Positions 48,271 to 58,559 of a DNA stretch of 64,000 bases are shown here, piece by piece. Source of the DNA: Anagrus nilaparvatae (taxonomy: Eukaryota > Arthropoda > Insecta > Hymenoptera > Mymaridae); NCBI GenBank assembly GCA_022575985.1, contig JAKSXM010000014.1, forward strand, positions 24,118,001 to 24,182,000, written 5' to 3'. The notes below the pieces were generated by a model. It worked only from the letters and a program-made list of their open reading frames with translations. It had not been told where the DNA came from and did not search any database. How positions within the stretch are numbered: position 1 is the first letter of the stretch; every line of letters starts with the position of its first letter. The translations under genes and the position numbers were made by a program.

Positions 48271-48530
48271 AACATTTTTAAAACGACCAATTAGTACTTA
48301 AAGAGATATCCTTAAAAATTTAAGTCGCGGCACGACATGTAATTAGCAGGAAAAGTTTTTATTTATCGATCCCTCGAATTGGCGTTAAACATTTTTAAAA
48401 TCGACCAGTTAGTTCAAGAAATATTTATCAAAATGTAAGTCGTTATCTGACATGCAATTAGCAGGAACAGTTTTTATGACCCCTTAAATTAGCGTTACAA
48501 ATTTTTAAAATTGACCAGTTAATTAAGACC
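48271..48530. repeat. tandem repeat, about 2.2 units of 110-117 bp
   Basis: AACATTTTTAAAA with GACCARTTAG starts units at 48271, 48388 and about 48497. Each is followed by GTAATTAGCAGGAA-type and AATTGGCGTTA-type words. The units are diverged by eye. Confidence 0.75.
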
Positions 48531-48900
48531 AGTTAGTATACCATCTCACGACACGTATATATATAACTAATAACTATTTTTTGTATTTTGAAGCTAAATG
48601 ATAAAGCCATTTTTTACTAATATTTTAACAAAAAAATTTTAGGGTTGTTTTTGTATTAGAATTTAGATTGATTTTAAGGATTGAATATTGAAATCCTATT
48701 TTTCTTTTTGTTTAAACCAATGAAACTGAAATAACTGTCCAGATATTCACTATTATCATAGAAAATTTAATACTTGGTTTGTAAATTTACCATCATGAAA
48801 ATTACGTAATTAAATAAACAACAAGATTTTTACGGCATAGGTATTTGTACCCTATAGTTAAAAGCACTTGATCAAAATTTTATCTCTTTTACCAGAGAAT

Positions 48901-49180
48901 AGTTTAGAGAGATCGCCAGAGAGATAGGAAAGGCTGACTCCGTTTTATTTTACATCGCCGAAGCTGTCACGTGGTCACTCTCTCGCATCTTTGTTTTATG
49001 CGCTTATTTGTACATATATCCTTTCTTTTTTATTTCTCCGCTTTTCTAGAAAAGAAAGGATATATTGTAAAAATAAACGTATAAAAGAAAGATGCGAGAC
49101 AGTGCGACCACGTGACAGCTTCGGCGATGTAGAAAAAACGGGGACAAAATTTAACACGGGGCTGGCAATCTCTTTAAACT
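48901..49180. mobile_element. fold-back MITE, about 280 bp
   Basis: AGTTTAGAGAGATCGCCAG at the left pairs with CTGGCAATCTCTTTAAACT at the right with two mismatches. The inner arms pair almost perfectly (ACATCGCCGAAGCTGTCACG at 48951 against its inverse near 49111-49130) up to a hairpin at CTTTTCTAGAAAAG (49042-49055). The 94-codon plus frame that crosses it is a by-product. Confidence 0.85.
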
Positions 49181-50670
49181 CATCTCTGCTTTTACACAGC
49201 TGTCTTCGATTTTTTTTTTTAATTTATGCAGCGATGTTTTTGGAGTTTATCTATACTAGAGGGGTTTTGCAATAGTAGTATTTTAAATTGTCATTTTTTA
49301 TTTTACTTTTCAGAGTTACTCTTGATTATTTAAATATATTTTTGAAAATTAATGATATTTTGAAATAGTTTCAGGAAAAACTTCTCGTTATATAGTCCTT
49401 TATTACTCTTTAAAAATATAGTTGACGCAAATAAAATTATATATATATGTGTAGTTTTAAAAATTTTCAATTCGTTAAATAATAAATAATTATCGTCTGA
49501 CTAAAATATTTTAGTAGAAAAATATAAAGAAAAAAAGTCAAAACAGTTACTTTTTTAAATTATAAAAAATGCAGATAGTGTTGATAGAAATTCAGAAAAA
49601 AAAGAATCCAATAAAAGTTTTGTAGCATATTACTCCTGAAAAAAAAACAGCGAATATATACAAGCAATACCAATGCAGTAAAAAAAAACCCAGTAGAGAA
49701 AAAAAAAGCATCAAAATGCTAAAAAAAAAAATTACAGTGTGGTGCTAAGCCAAGACGAGAAGTATTTTACTGACATAGCAAGGACCAAACTTTGTAATTC
49801 GCATTTGTATTGAGCGCAACGTCCTCGTAACGACTTTTTTACGAGACTAGTGTAAGAGTATTTTATAATATAGAGAGGATAATATAAGGAGGGTTCGAGA
49901 AGAATGAAATATGCACTTTGGCATTAAAATTTAACAGAGAAACGTAAATTCTTTAAAGAGAAAACGAAATCTATAGATAAAATTAAATTAGCACAGTAGT
50001 AAAAGAAAAAATAAAGTACATTCTTCAAATAAATTCGGTATAACTTTGAAAAATTTTAAATTTAACACAAAATTTAGGTATAAAGTATTTATATCTTTAG
50101 TTTTTTATATAATTTATGGTATACTTTATAATAAACTTTTATTAAAACATAAATTTTACAAACAAAAAAAAGTTAATTTTAACTGAAATTTGCAATTGGA
50201 GTTTACATGAAACAAAATATTAACAGATTAATCAATCACCAAATTATCCAAAATATGTTCATATCAATTAATGTGTACAGAAAAAAAAATATTTTAAAGA
50301 ATATGAGATAAGATAAGAGTTTATTTTCATTAAATGCAAAAATATATATATGTACATAAAATATAGTAACCTTATAGTAAATAAATTTGGTATAACAATT
50401 TAATGACTTAGTGTGCTTCTATATAATCTAAAAATAATTCTAAAATGATAACTAAATTAATAGAATATATACATCTGGTCGAACCATCTCAGAACCAGTA
50501 TACTATAATTAATTGCACCTAGAGTCAATTATTAGGGTGTAGTGAAAAAAAAAACGTATTTCCGAGACGCTGGCATCATAAAGCTACTTTTTTGGGTAGA
50601 AGATGAACATGTGTGATTTTCATGAAATTCAGTTAATATTTTTCGGTTTAAACCCCGAAATTTACGGTAA
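49181..50670. other. AT-rich DNA, nothing recognised
   Basis: A TTAGGGTGTAGTGAAAAA motif near 50531 recalls the end of the TIR element at 18419, but it has no partner. Confidence 0.45.
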
Positions 50671-50675
50671 AAATC

Positions 50676-50963
50676 GCGCAATTCAGTTACTTTAAAAATT
50701 TTTTTTTCTGAAAATAAATATTTTTTAAAAATATTAAGATTTGCTCAGCCAGAATTTCAAAATAATGATTTACGAAGCACGCATAACCTCAAAACTGACG
50801 TTTTTGGAATACAAAATGGCGCGATTCGGGTACTTTACTAAATTTTTTTTTCTAAAAGTTAATATTTTTTTAAAATATTAAAATTCCTTCAGCCAGAATT
50901 TCAAAATAATGATTTACGAAGCCTACATAATCTCAAAACTGACGATTTTGGTATACCGCAATA
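50676..50963. repeat. tandem duplication of a 144-bp unit
   Basis: CAGCCAGAATTTCAAAATAA occurs at 50746 and 50890. The matching flanks (GCGCAATTC/GCGATTCGG and CTCAAAACTGACG) set the period. The duplication ends just before the palindromic reverse-transcriptase composite. Confidence 0.85.
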
Positions 50964-51008
50964 TATCCGCATATTGCGTTATGAACGAAGAGGAGGTTGG
51001 CCGTATAG

Positions 51009-51735
51009 TTGACTGACTTTTACCTACCCACCATGAGAGGGAGGAAGAAAATTACTTTTTTAGAAGATAAAGAAGAGGATATATCCGAATTCACCGTGGA
51101 GGAGCTTGTAACAGCAGTAGTCTCGCTCAAAAATGCACCAGGACCTGATGGAATACCCACTGAGATTCTGAAGACAGCTGCGCACGAGTGTCCGAAACTT
51201 ATCCTGTGTATGTACTATACTTGTGCACGAATGGGTGTCTTCAACAAACTCTGGAAAAGAGCCAGAATGGTCCTTATCAGTATGGGTAAAGGGGACCCTA
51301 GACGGCCAAACTATTTGCGTCCTCTAGAAATGCTGCACACAGCCTGGAAAAATTATAAAAAGATGCTGCAATCACGGATACTGAGGGCTTTAGAAACTTC
51401 AGGAAACCTTTCTCCCCGAGAATACGGGTTCCGCCGAGGGAAGTGAACTATCAATGTCATAAGCAGTATCACCCGTGTCAGCGAGAATGCACAGACAGGC
51501 AATCACTACTCTAGAAAAATCATCCTACCCTCAATGTGATGAATGCCTTTAACTCAGCAAGATGGAGCAATTTCATGGAAGGACTAAAGAACTTCCAGGT
51601 GCTAAAATATCTGCGAAGAACCATCAGCAGTGATCAAGAAATATGATTGAGACTGCACAAGGACCAAGATTGAGGAGAGTAACTGCAGTAGCAGTTCAAG
51701 GATAGGTCCTTGGGCCAGATCTATGGAACATCATG
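51009..51735 (+). pseudogene. R1-like non-LTR reverse transcriptase fragment, left arm
   Basis: A 145-codon frame (51009-51446) reads as the N-terminal part of a non-LTR reverse transcriptase: FTVEELVTAVVSLKNAPGPD, GIPTEILKTAAHECPKLILC, ARMGVFNKLWKRARMVLI, GKGDPRRPNYLRPLEMLHTA, LSPREYGFRRGK. A stop follows; decayed coding continues in other frames (FNSARWSNFMEGLKNFQV) to QG-stop-VLGPDLWNIM near 51735, where the match ends before the FADD-type catalytic box. The order and the GxxLGPDLWNIxYD signature fit R1-clade or related elements. No endonuclease or C-terminal part is present. Confidence 0.75.
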
Positions 51736-51749
51736 TATCGATCAGGTAC

Positions 51750-52680
51750 TGTTTTACAAAGTATATAACACCGTTTCCGAAGTCTGAAGTTGCTAGAAGA
51801 GCTTCTTGAAGCATCCTACCTCAATTTCCGATTTAAAGAGTATCTAACACCGTTTTCCGAAGTCTGAAGATACTAGAAGAGATTCTTGAAGCATCCTACC
51901 TCAATTTCCGATTTAAAAAGTAGCTGACACCGTTTTCCGAAGTCTGAAGTTGCTAGAAGAGCTTCTTGAAGCATCCTACCTCAATTTCCGATTTAAAAAG
52001 TAGCATACACCGTTTTTAAAGAATCTAACACCGTTTTCCGAAGTATGAAGTTGCTAGAAGATCTTTTTGAAGCATCCTACCTCAATTTCCGATTTAAAAA
52101 GTAGTTAACACCGTTTTCCAAAGTAACTAACACCGTTTTCCGAAGTATGAAATTGCTAGAAGAGCTTTTTGAAGCATCCTACCTCCAATTCCAGATTTAA
52201 AAAATAGCTAAACCGTTTTCTGAAGTCTGAAGTTACTAGATGAGCTTCTTGAAGCATCCTACCTCAACTTCCGATTTAAAGAGTAACTAACACCGTTTTC
52301 CGAAGAATCTAACACCGATTTCCGAAGTATGAAGTTACTAGAAGAGCTTTTTGAAGCATCCTACCTCCAATTCCAGATTTAAAAAATAGCTAAACCGTTT
52401 TCTGAAGTCTGAAGTTACTAGATGAGCTTCTTGAAGCATCCTACCTCAACTTCCAATTTAAAGAGTAGCTAACACCGTTTTCCAAAGTAACCAACATTGT
52501 TTTCCAAAGTATGAAATTGCTATAAGAACTTTTTGAAGCATCCTACTTCAAATTACGATTTCAAAAGTAGCAAAAACCGTTTTTCAAAGTATCTGACACC
52601 GTTTTCCACTGCGTTTTCCGAAGTACGAAGTTGCTAGAAGAGCTTTTGAAGCATCCTACCTCAATTTATATTTAAAGAGC
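51750..52680. repeat. array of 80-bp tandem repeats
   Basis: ACACCGTTTTCCGAAGTCTG, followed by GAAGCATCCTACCTCAATTT, recurs about ten times. The first four units are spaced at exactly 80 bp (CACCG at 51768, 51848, 51928, 52008). Later units vary by small insertions of partial copies (CTAACACCGTTTTCCGAAG) and point changes. The array starts at the base where the left reverse-transcriptase fragment stops. Confidence 0.9.
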
Positions 52681-52900
52681 ATCAGCAGAGCATGCTTCAA
52701 GATGATTCAAGATATGCTTTAAGAGATGCTTCAATAAGCTCTTCTAGTAACTACAGACTTCGGAAAACGGTGTTAGATACTTTGGAAAACAGTGTTAGCT
52801 ATTCTTTAAATCGGCAATTTAGGTAGGATGCTTCAAGAAGCTCTTGTAGTATCTTCAGACTTCGGAAAACGGTGTTAAATATTTTTAAAAACGGAGTTAG
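52681..52900 (-). repeat. inverted 80-bp units and palindrome centre
   Basis: TAAGCTCTTCTAGTAACTAC, then AGACTTCGGAAAACGGTGTT (about 52735-52775), is the inverse of the array unit; a second inverted unit ends near 52880. A GC-richer spacer (GAGCATGCTTCAAGATGATTC) marks the centre. Confidence 0.8.
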
Positions 52901-52904
52901 AGCC

Positions 52905-53660
52905 TAAGTACCTGATCGTCCATGATGTTCCATAGATCTGGCCCGAGGACCGATCCTTGAACTGCTACTGCAGTTACTCTCCTCAATCTTGTTCCTTGCG
53001 CAGTCTCAAATCATATTTCTCGATCACTCTGGTAATTGCTGATGATTCTTTGCAGATATTTTGGCACCTGAAAGTTCCTTAGCCCTTCTATGAAATTGCT
53101 CCATCTTGCTGTGCTAAAGGCATTCTTCATATCGAGGGTCACTAGTAGGATGATTTTTCTAGAGTAGCGATTGCCTGTCTGTGCATTCTCGGTGACATGG
53201 GTGATACTGCTTTTGACATCGATAGTTGACTTCCCTCGGCAGTTTAAACAGCCCTCAGTATCCGTGATTGCAGCATCTTTTCATAATTTTTCCCGGCTGT
53301 GTGCAGCATTCCTAGAGGACGCAAATAGTTTGGCAGCCTAGGGTCCCCTTTAAACTTACTGATAATGACCAGTCTGGTTCTTTTCCAGAGTTTGTTGAAG
53401 ACACCCATTTGTGCACAAGCATTGTACATACACAGGATAAGTTGTGGACACTCTTGCGTGGCTATTTTCAGAATCTCAGTGGGTATTTCATCAGGTCCTG
53501 GTACTTTTTCATTTTTGAGTGAGACTACTACTGTTACAAGTCCTCCATTCCATTAAACCATTCGGTTTATCCTCTTCTTGATCCTCTAAAAAAATAATTT
53601 TCTTCCTCCCTCTCATGGTGGGTAGGGGAAAGTCCGTTAACTATACGGCCAACCTCCTCT
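52905..53660 (-). pseudogene. R1-like non-LTR reverse transcriptase fragment, right arm
   Basis: Read on the minus strand, this repeats the left-arm protein: MRGRKKIIFLEDQEED near 53620; KLWKRTRLVIISKFKGDPRL and LGMLHTAGKNYEKMLQSRIL in a 61-codon frame (53244-53429); then NAQTGNRYSRKIILLVTLDM, RWSNFIEGLRNFQVPKYLQ and QGSVLGPDLWNIM (52921-52960). Here the Ser that is a stop codon in the left arm is intact, so each arm has its own lesions. Frameshifts and a 34-bp loss after RILRAV make it inactive. It ends at the same protein position as the left arm. Confidence 0.75.
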
Positions 53661-53674
53661 TCGTTCATATCGCT

Positions 53675-54635
53675 ATAGAAAACAATAAGGTTACAGGTCT
53701 AAAATTTGATGGTGAGAAAGGAATTGTGATTTTTTTGTATAGCAACGAGCAAAGTATTCTAATCCAAAAGAAAAATTCCCAATTTAAGGGACTCATTGAG
53801 TAACTGATCAAGATAAGGACCAATAGATGGAAGAGATTTCGCAATTATACTGTGAAGAATACTATCAGTATCTGTGGCCTGTGTGACTTGAAATGTGCAA
53901 CAGCTAAAACCACGTCAATAAATGAAATCTCCTGAAATTTAAACCCATTATCTGAAGGCGGCATAATAATTTTAAAGATCTCTTGCGAGTTTTCGTTATC
54001 AGATAGCGAAACTTTAGAAAAATGGATGTTGAGGTCATTAGGAGAAAACCCATAAAGTTCACTTTTGGGATGTGATAGCAGGCCGAGATGTTTCAGTTCT
54101 TTCCAGAAGTCTTGTCCAGTAGTAATTGCGTCATCTAGTCGATCGTATTTAAAATTGTTTCTTGCTATGATGGATTCTGTTTCAATTTGTTTTGTAAGCA
54201 TTGTTCATTTAAAAGTGTTTTATCTTTTGTACGTAAGTATCTTTTTTCAGTAGCATTTCTCTTATGTATTAAAAACTTTAGGTTTCCATCTATCCACGGT
54301 TCTTTGCGTTTTTTTGGGTTAATTGTTTTTGACAGTTTGTCCATGGCTAGTTGTAAGTTTTAACTAAGACAATCTAGGCCATTTGCAAGACCAAAATCAG
54401 GAAACTGAAAAGACTGCCAATCACAGTTCACCGTAAATTCATTTATGTCCTCAGGAGTAATATTTTTAAATTTCCTATAAGTGAAGTCATTCTGAGGAGG
54501 CTTTGGTATAAAGAATGAAATCTCTACATCAATGAGATTATGGTAGGTGCAAAAGGGTGGAGGGATGTTTTTGAAGTGAATAATTTCATCATTGTCATAA
54601 ATAAAGATCAGATCAAGTCAGGTTTTTAGGGTGGA
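53675..54635 (-). pseudogene. jockey/CR1-like non-LTR element fragment (endonuclease end to early RT)
   Basis: On the minus strand from 54635 downward, DLIFIYDNDEIIHFKNIPPP, CTYHNLIDVEISFF and KPPQNDFTYRKFKNI read as an endonuclease C-terminus and linker. They are followed by NPKKRKEPWIDGNLKFLIHK, RNATEKRYLRTKDKT, RLDDAITTGQDFWKELKHLG, and FIDVVLAVAHFKS (118-codon frame 53845-54201). The start of the reverse transcriptase follows: IIAKSLPSIGPYLDQLLNES, then FRPVTLL near 53690. The reading is cut off at the palindrome edge (53669). Several frameshifts and stops are present. It resembles elements usually labelled jockey-type in ants and wasps; the clade is not certain. Confidence 0.7.
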
Positions 54636-54639
54636 TTAT

Positions 54640-56160
54640 TATTTCAAGGTATGAAGAAAAGAAGATTTTTCGGGGAAACTTAAAAATTTTAATCAAAGTT
54701 TATTTTATCGAGGTAATTTTCATTATCTTAAAAATTACTTTAATCAATATAAAATTAATAAATTAAAAATAAATTATGTGAATATAAATAAATCATTAAT
54801 TCATGAATTCTTATCAAAAAATTATATATTTATTGTAAGTTTATAAAAAAACAATAAATTTAATACAAAATGTTAAAATAAAAAAACAAAAGCTTTTTTT
54901 GCATAATAAATATATTAAAATATTTTTCTTTTCTTATTATTTATAAATAAGTATACTTGCGAAAAAAAAATGTACGCATACTCTTGTTATTCAAAGCAAC
55001 TAGTATATACATATTATGTTGAATGCAGTAAAACATTATGTTAAAAGTAATATATATCTGTACATGTTAGCCAGGTAATTAATTTTAAAATATGCTTAGA
55101 TTTCTCGTTCTTTAAAGTCATCAAAAATAGTCATGTGTCTTTAATCCGAGATGATTCAAAATATACGAAACCGACGTGCAAAAGCAATAAATTAAAACTA
55201 ACTGCAATTTTTAAATTTTTTATGTTGGATACAAAGTTACTTTATGTCATATGCATAAAGTAATTTAAAAAAAAGCACATTTTAGGTTGCGTTTTGGGCT
55301 TAAAAAAGTAATTTCAAATTAATTCTATATGCTACCTAAGTACTTATATAGTTAGTTGTTTCATACATAATTGACCCCCATGTCATAGTGGTACAAACAA
55401 GTAACTTGTTTGCTAAATTTTGCATAATTATACTTTAGAAAAATTAAAACTTTTAGCGACATGAAGTTCCATAACTCGCCAAACTATGAGATAACATTCG
55501 AGCTAATATATAAATTTCGTATATAAAGAGAATCAAGGAATACTATAAAGCGACGAAAAGTGCAATGCGGCAAAGAGCATGCAGCAATATAATCTATATA
55601 GCACACTTGTAATAAAAGCACGTTTTTCAGTAGCGCACCGGGCGTGGCATATATATGTGCATAAGGATAACTGATCTAACCTTGTCTTATTACCCTATCT
55701 TTAAGTGCATTCAACCCTTTCAGTATTAAAAATAAAATAACTTAAGAATCTTTTAATCTCTTTTTATTAATATATAAACAAGTATATTTAATATCGATTT
55801 AAATACTGCATGCTATGCAATTTTTTTTTTTTTAATTCATTTATTTTATGTAGAGTATATTATAAGAGCGAAATACTTAAAGAAAATCTCTATGCGTAAA
55901 TAATAATATTGTGCATATAAAGTGTATTAGTATGACTTTATGTAAAAATTTATGATAAAATTTTAAATGGATATAACTTTTTATGAATTTTTTAAAAATT
56001 TATTACCGTAATATAGGAAATATTAGAAGCTAATATATATTTTTTTCTATTATAATTTACTATGCGGCAGTTACTCGTATGGGGTTAGTGAACTTTCAGC
56101 AGAACATACTTAAAAATTGTTCATATATTTGTTTAAATTCGACGATTCCTTTTTTTTTTT
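54640..56160. other. AT-rich DNA, nothing recognised
   Basis: A GC-richer patch at about 55540-55700 (AATGCGGCAAAGAGCATGCA, GCGCACCGGGCGTGGCAT) has no recognised identity. It ends with a T run into which the LTR element inserted. Confidence 0.5.
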
Positions 56161-56161
56161 T

Positions 56162-56437
56162 TGTTGGAATGTGGCGCTCTCTATCACATCCGCTTTATAC
56201 TATGTGGAGAAGAAAGGGACGCGAAGTTCTCAGTGCTTGTATAGCAACCGTCGTATTGACATCGTTCTCTCTATATTGTATCGGCGTGTTCGACATTTTA
56301 TAATAACTAATTATTAACTATATTTTAGTGTAATTAAGACGTGATTATTAAGATTGGGATTTAGAAGTGAATAAACATTGAGTGTTATATTAAAATATAA
56401 ATAAGTGTTTTTATTTAAATAACCCACAAACCTAATA
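56162..56437 (+). repeat. left LTR
   Basis: 276 bp, TG...TA ends. The only difference from the right LTR that I see is A at 56366 (C at 63556). It carries AATAAA at 56370-56375, a candidate polyadenylation signal, followed by a GT-rich stretch. The 66- and 74-codon frames over it are by-products. Confidence 0.9.
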
Positions 56438-56452
56438 GATCATGGGCCGCAG
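56438..56452 (+). promoter_or_regulatory. primer-binding site, copia half-tRNA type
   Basis: GATCATGGGCCGCAG directly follows the LTR. It resembles the GGTTATGGGCCCAG site of copia elements, complementary to the anticodon-side region of initiator tRNA-Met rather than its 3' end. The bases beyond (CACGCTTTCC) can extend pairing to the tRNA 5' half, with small insertions. Confidence 0.65.
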
Positions 56453-56651
56453 CATAACACGCTTTCCCCGCGGACGCGCGAGTGAAATAAAAATAGCTCT
56501 CTTTTCTTTTACGTAAAAGAAAATTTTGGTGTGTGGTGTTATTTTTTTTAAAAAATAAATAAAAGATTATTTATTTAAAATATTTGGTGTTTTAGTGTGA
56601 ATAAAATTTTAGTGTGAATTTTTTTCACATAACCAAGGAGAGAGGTTAAAA

Positions 56652-56672
56652 ATGGCTGAAGGTAGAGATGGT
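56652..56672 (+). promoter_or_regulatory. short ATG exon ending in a strong splice donor
   Basis: ATGGCTGAAGGTAGAGATG (MAEGRD plus one base) in good translation context (AAAAATGG) is followed at once by GTAAGATC, a near-consensus 5' splice site. No longer frame follows unspliced: it runs to a stop near 56740 without recognisable motif. Confidence 0.4.
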
Positions 56673-58190
56673 AAGATCTTTATTTTACGAAGCGGAAGTG
56701 GAAAAATAAAATGTGTGCATGATCGATCAAATTTTTTGTAGCCGGCAAAAATAGAAAAGAAAGAAAAGTTAATTTTTTTTATATTTTCGGATATAAATAT
56801 TAATTTAAATTTTAAAACAAAAATTTTGAATTTTTTTTATTACGCGTGTAGACGAGTTTCGACGCGAAATTATTTTGTTAAATGTGTACAAAATGGCCGT
56901 CGTTTACGACCCGAAGGCATGTTAGTGCAAATGAAATTTTTAAAAATGGCGGAAAATTTTTTTTAAAAATTAATTTTCATTAAAATTAAAATTAATTTTA
57001 GAAATGTGTATGTGTGGGTGTGTTTAATGGCCAAAAATAATATTTTTATGTATTAATAAATGCATATGTGTGTGTGTGTGAGTTAATCACGTAACATATA
57101 CATAAAATGTTAGCCGCGCATTTTAGACGCTACTTTTTGACGGTTAAAATTTATGAAAGTTATCAATACTCGAATATACATGTGTCCTGTATGTGAGAGT
57201 ATATGAATAATTTTTTTAAATTTTGGAGTTCGGAGTGTTTTAATTTTATGTACTATTTATTACATACATGTAGAAGACCATGGAAATTGAAAATAGGATG
57301 AGTGGATATTTTATTATGCGGAAACATTGTTTTGTATGTGTGTGTGTGCTTTCTTATATATGTGTTCTATATTTGAGGGCCATGCACAAAATGAAATATT
57401 TAAATTTTCGATGTGTGGATTTTTTAAATTATTAAATAAGGCGTGATTGTTTGTCTTTTATATACTTTAAGTATAAAAAGTTAAATATATAATTATGCAT
57501 GCATATAAAGAAAACATGCCCCCATAATTGATGTGAATAAACTTTTTTTTCACGAGGTGCGAATTTGTTTGTGTGAGTGCTTGAGTGGTTCGAAGCGGAT
57601 ACATGTACATGTAATCCATACTCATATTTGCATACAATTTTTATAGGGGTTCATATATGCGCTCGCTCACGTATGTGCACTGCGTGTGAGAGCGCGTGTA
57701 TGCCTAACCTTAAATTTAATGCAAAAATTTTTAGAATATTTTGTTCTATGTAACCTGACTGATGATAAAATTTAAAAATAATGCATTTATGAATAAAATT
57801 ATTTAAATTATGGAAAAATTGATGAGAATATGAAGCTATACCATTATATAATATTAAATATAATAGATGAGGCAGTATTTATACATGTATAAGAGAAGGA
57901 AATAAAGAGGTTTTTAAACACAAAATAAATTAAATTTTTTTTAGTGTTACTAAAAATTAAAATTATTAAAGTCTTAGATCTAAGCAAACATTAAATTTTT
58001 ATAGTGACGTATTTAAAAATTTAATATAGGTACCTACTCACGATCATTAAATATTATGAAATTAGGATATTAAGATATTGTATTTGATCGAGATGGAATG
58101 TTTGAATTTTTCTTAACAAGATGTGTTAAAATAAATTATAATCAAATAAATATTTATAAATATTTAAATATTTCTTAAATTCAACACTGC
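56673..58190. other. LTR-element interior, left part, non-coding
   Basis: Many TG/TATGTG-type runs (57005-57090, 57320-57360) and A/T tracts. A GC-richer inverted motif lies near 57658-57705 (GCGCTCGCTCACG against GTGTGAGAGCGCG). No gag-like reading was found. Confidence 0.6.
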
Positions 58191-58274
58191 TGGTTTGTAG
58201 ATACTGTAAAATTTTAATGTGTTCTTAATTTTTTATGTGTCTGCAAGGGTGATCTTTGATACTATCTTGTGTTC

Positions 58275-58460
58275 GGATGTAAAAGAGGTCATTCGCTTCT
58301 AAATTTATCATGCTTGTGTTCAGCTGATTGATACAGAAGTCGGAAGGTTTAAATATCACAAGGTAAATAAAACTTAATATTTGAAATAAAAGAGGTCATA
58401 AATGAACTTCAGAATCATGCTTGTGTTCAGCTGATTTACTTAGAAGTTTATTTTCTTATT
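58275..58460. repeat. tandem duplication inside the LTR element
   Basis: AAAAGAGGTCAT and ATCATGCTTGTGTTCAGCTG occur at about 58281 and 58308, and again at about 58388 and 58413, a period near 106 bp with diverged filler. Confidence 0.7.
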
Positions 58461-58524
58461 TTATTTACCTATATGTGATTAAATGAAGATCAGAATTAAT
58501 TTAGATAAAAGTTTTTGAATAGAA

Positions 58525-58526
<2 letters not shown>

Positions 58527-58557
<31 letters not shown>
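58527..58557 (+). repeat. 31-bp poly(A) tract
   Basis: AATA followed by 31 A. It may be the tail of a retroposed insert within the element or a simple expansion. Confidence 0.9.
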
Positions 58558-58558
<1 letters not shown>

Positions 58559-58559
58559 A

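Larger units (their letters stand above)
50980..53669. mobile_element. 2.7-kb palindrome: inverted R1-like RT fragments around an 80-bp repeat array
   Basis: TATGAACGAAGAGGAGGTTG at the left edge is inverted exactly at the right edge. Both arms carry the same reverse-transcriptase segment, ending at the same protein position (LGPDLWNIM, just before the catalytic Asp region). Between them lie about ten direct and two inverted 80-bp units, with the centre of symmetry near 52700. The arms have diverged: the right arm has a 34-bp deletion near 53245. This is not a known element structure to me. Confidence 0.8.

Noticed and set aside
48991..49275. 94-codon plus-strand frame
   Set aside because: It lies mostly within the fold-back MITE at 48901-49180, so the frame is a by-product of the inverted repeat.
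51750..52680. CRISPR-like array
   Set aside because: The 80-bp units are contiguous without unique spacers, and the context is eukaryotic.
53365..53556. Plus-strand frame over the right RT arm
   Set aside because: It is antisense to the minus-strand reverse-transcriptase reading, which has clear motifs.
56079..56317. Two overlapping frames over the left LTR, one also present in the right LTR
   Set aside because: They lie in the LTR and start in unrelated flanking DNA. The repetition is explained by the LTR duplication.
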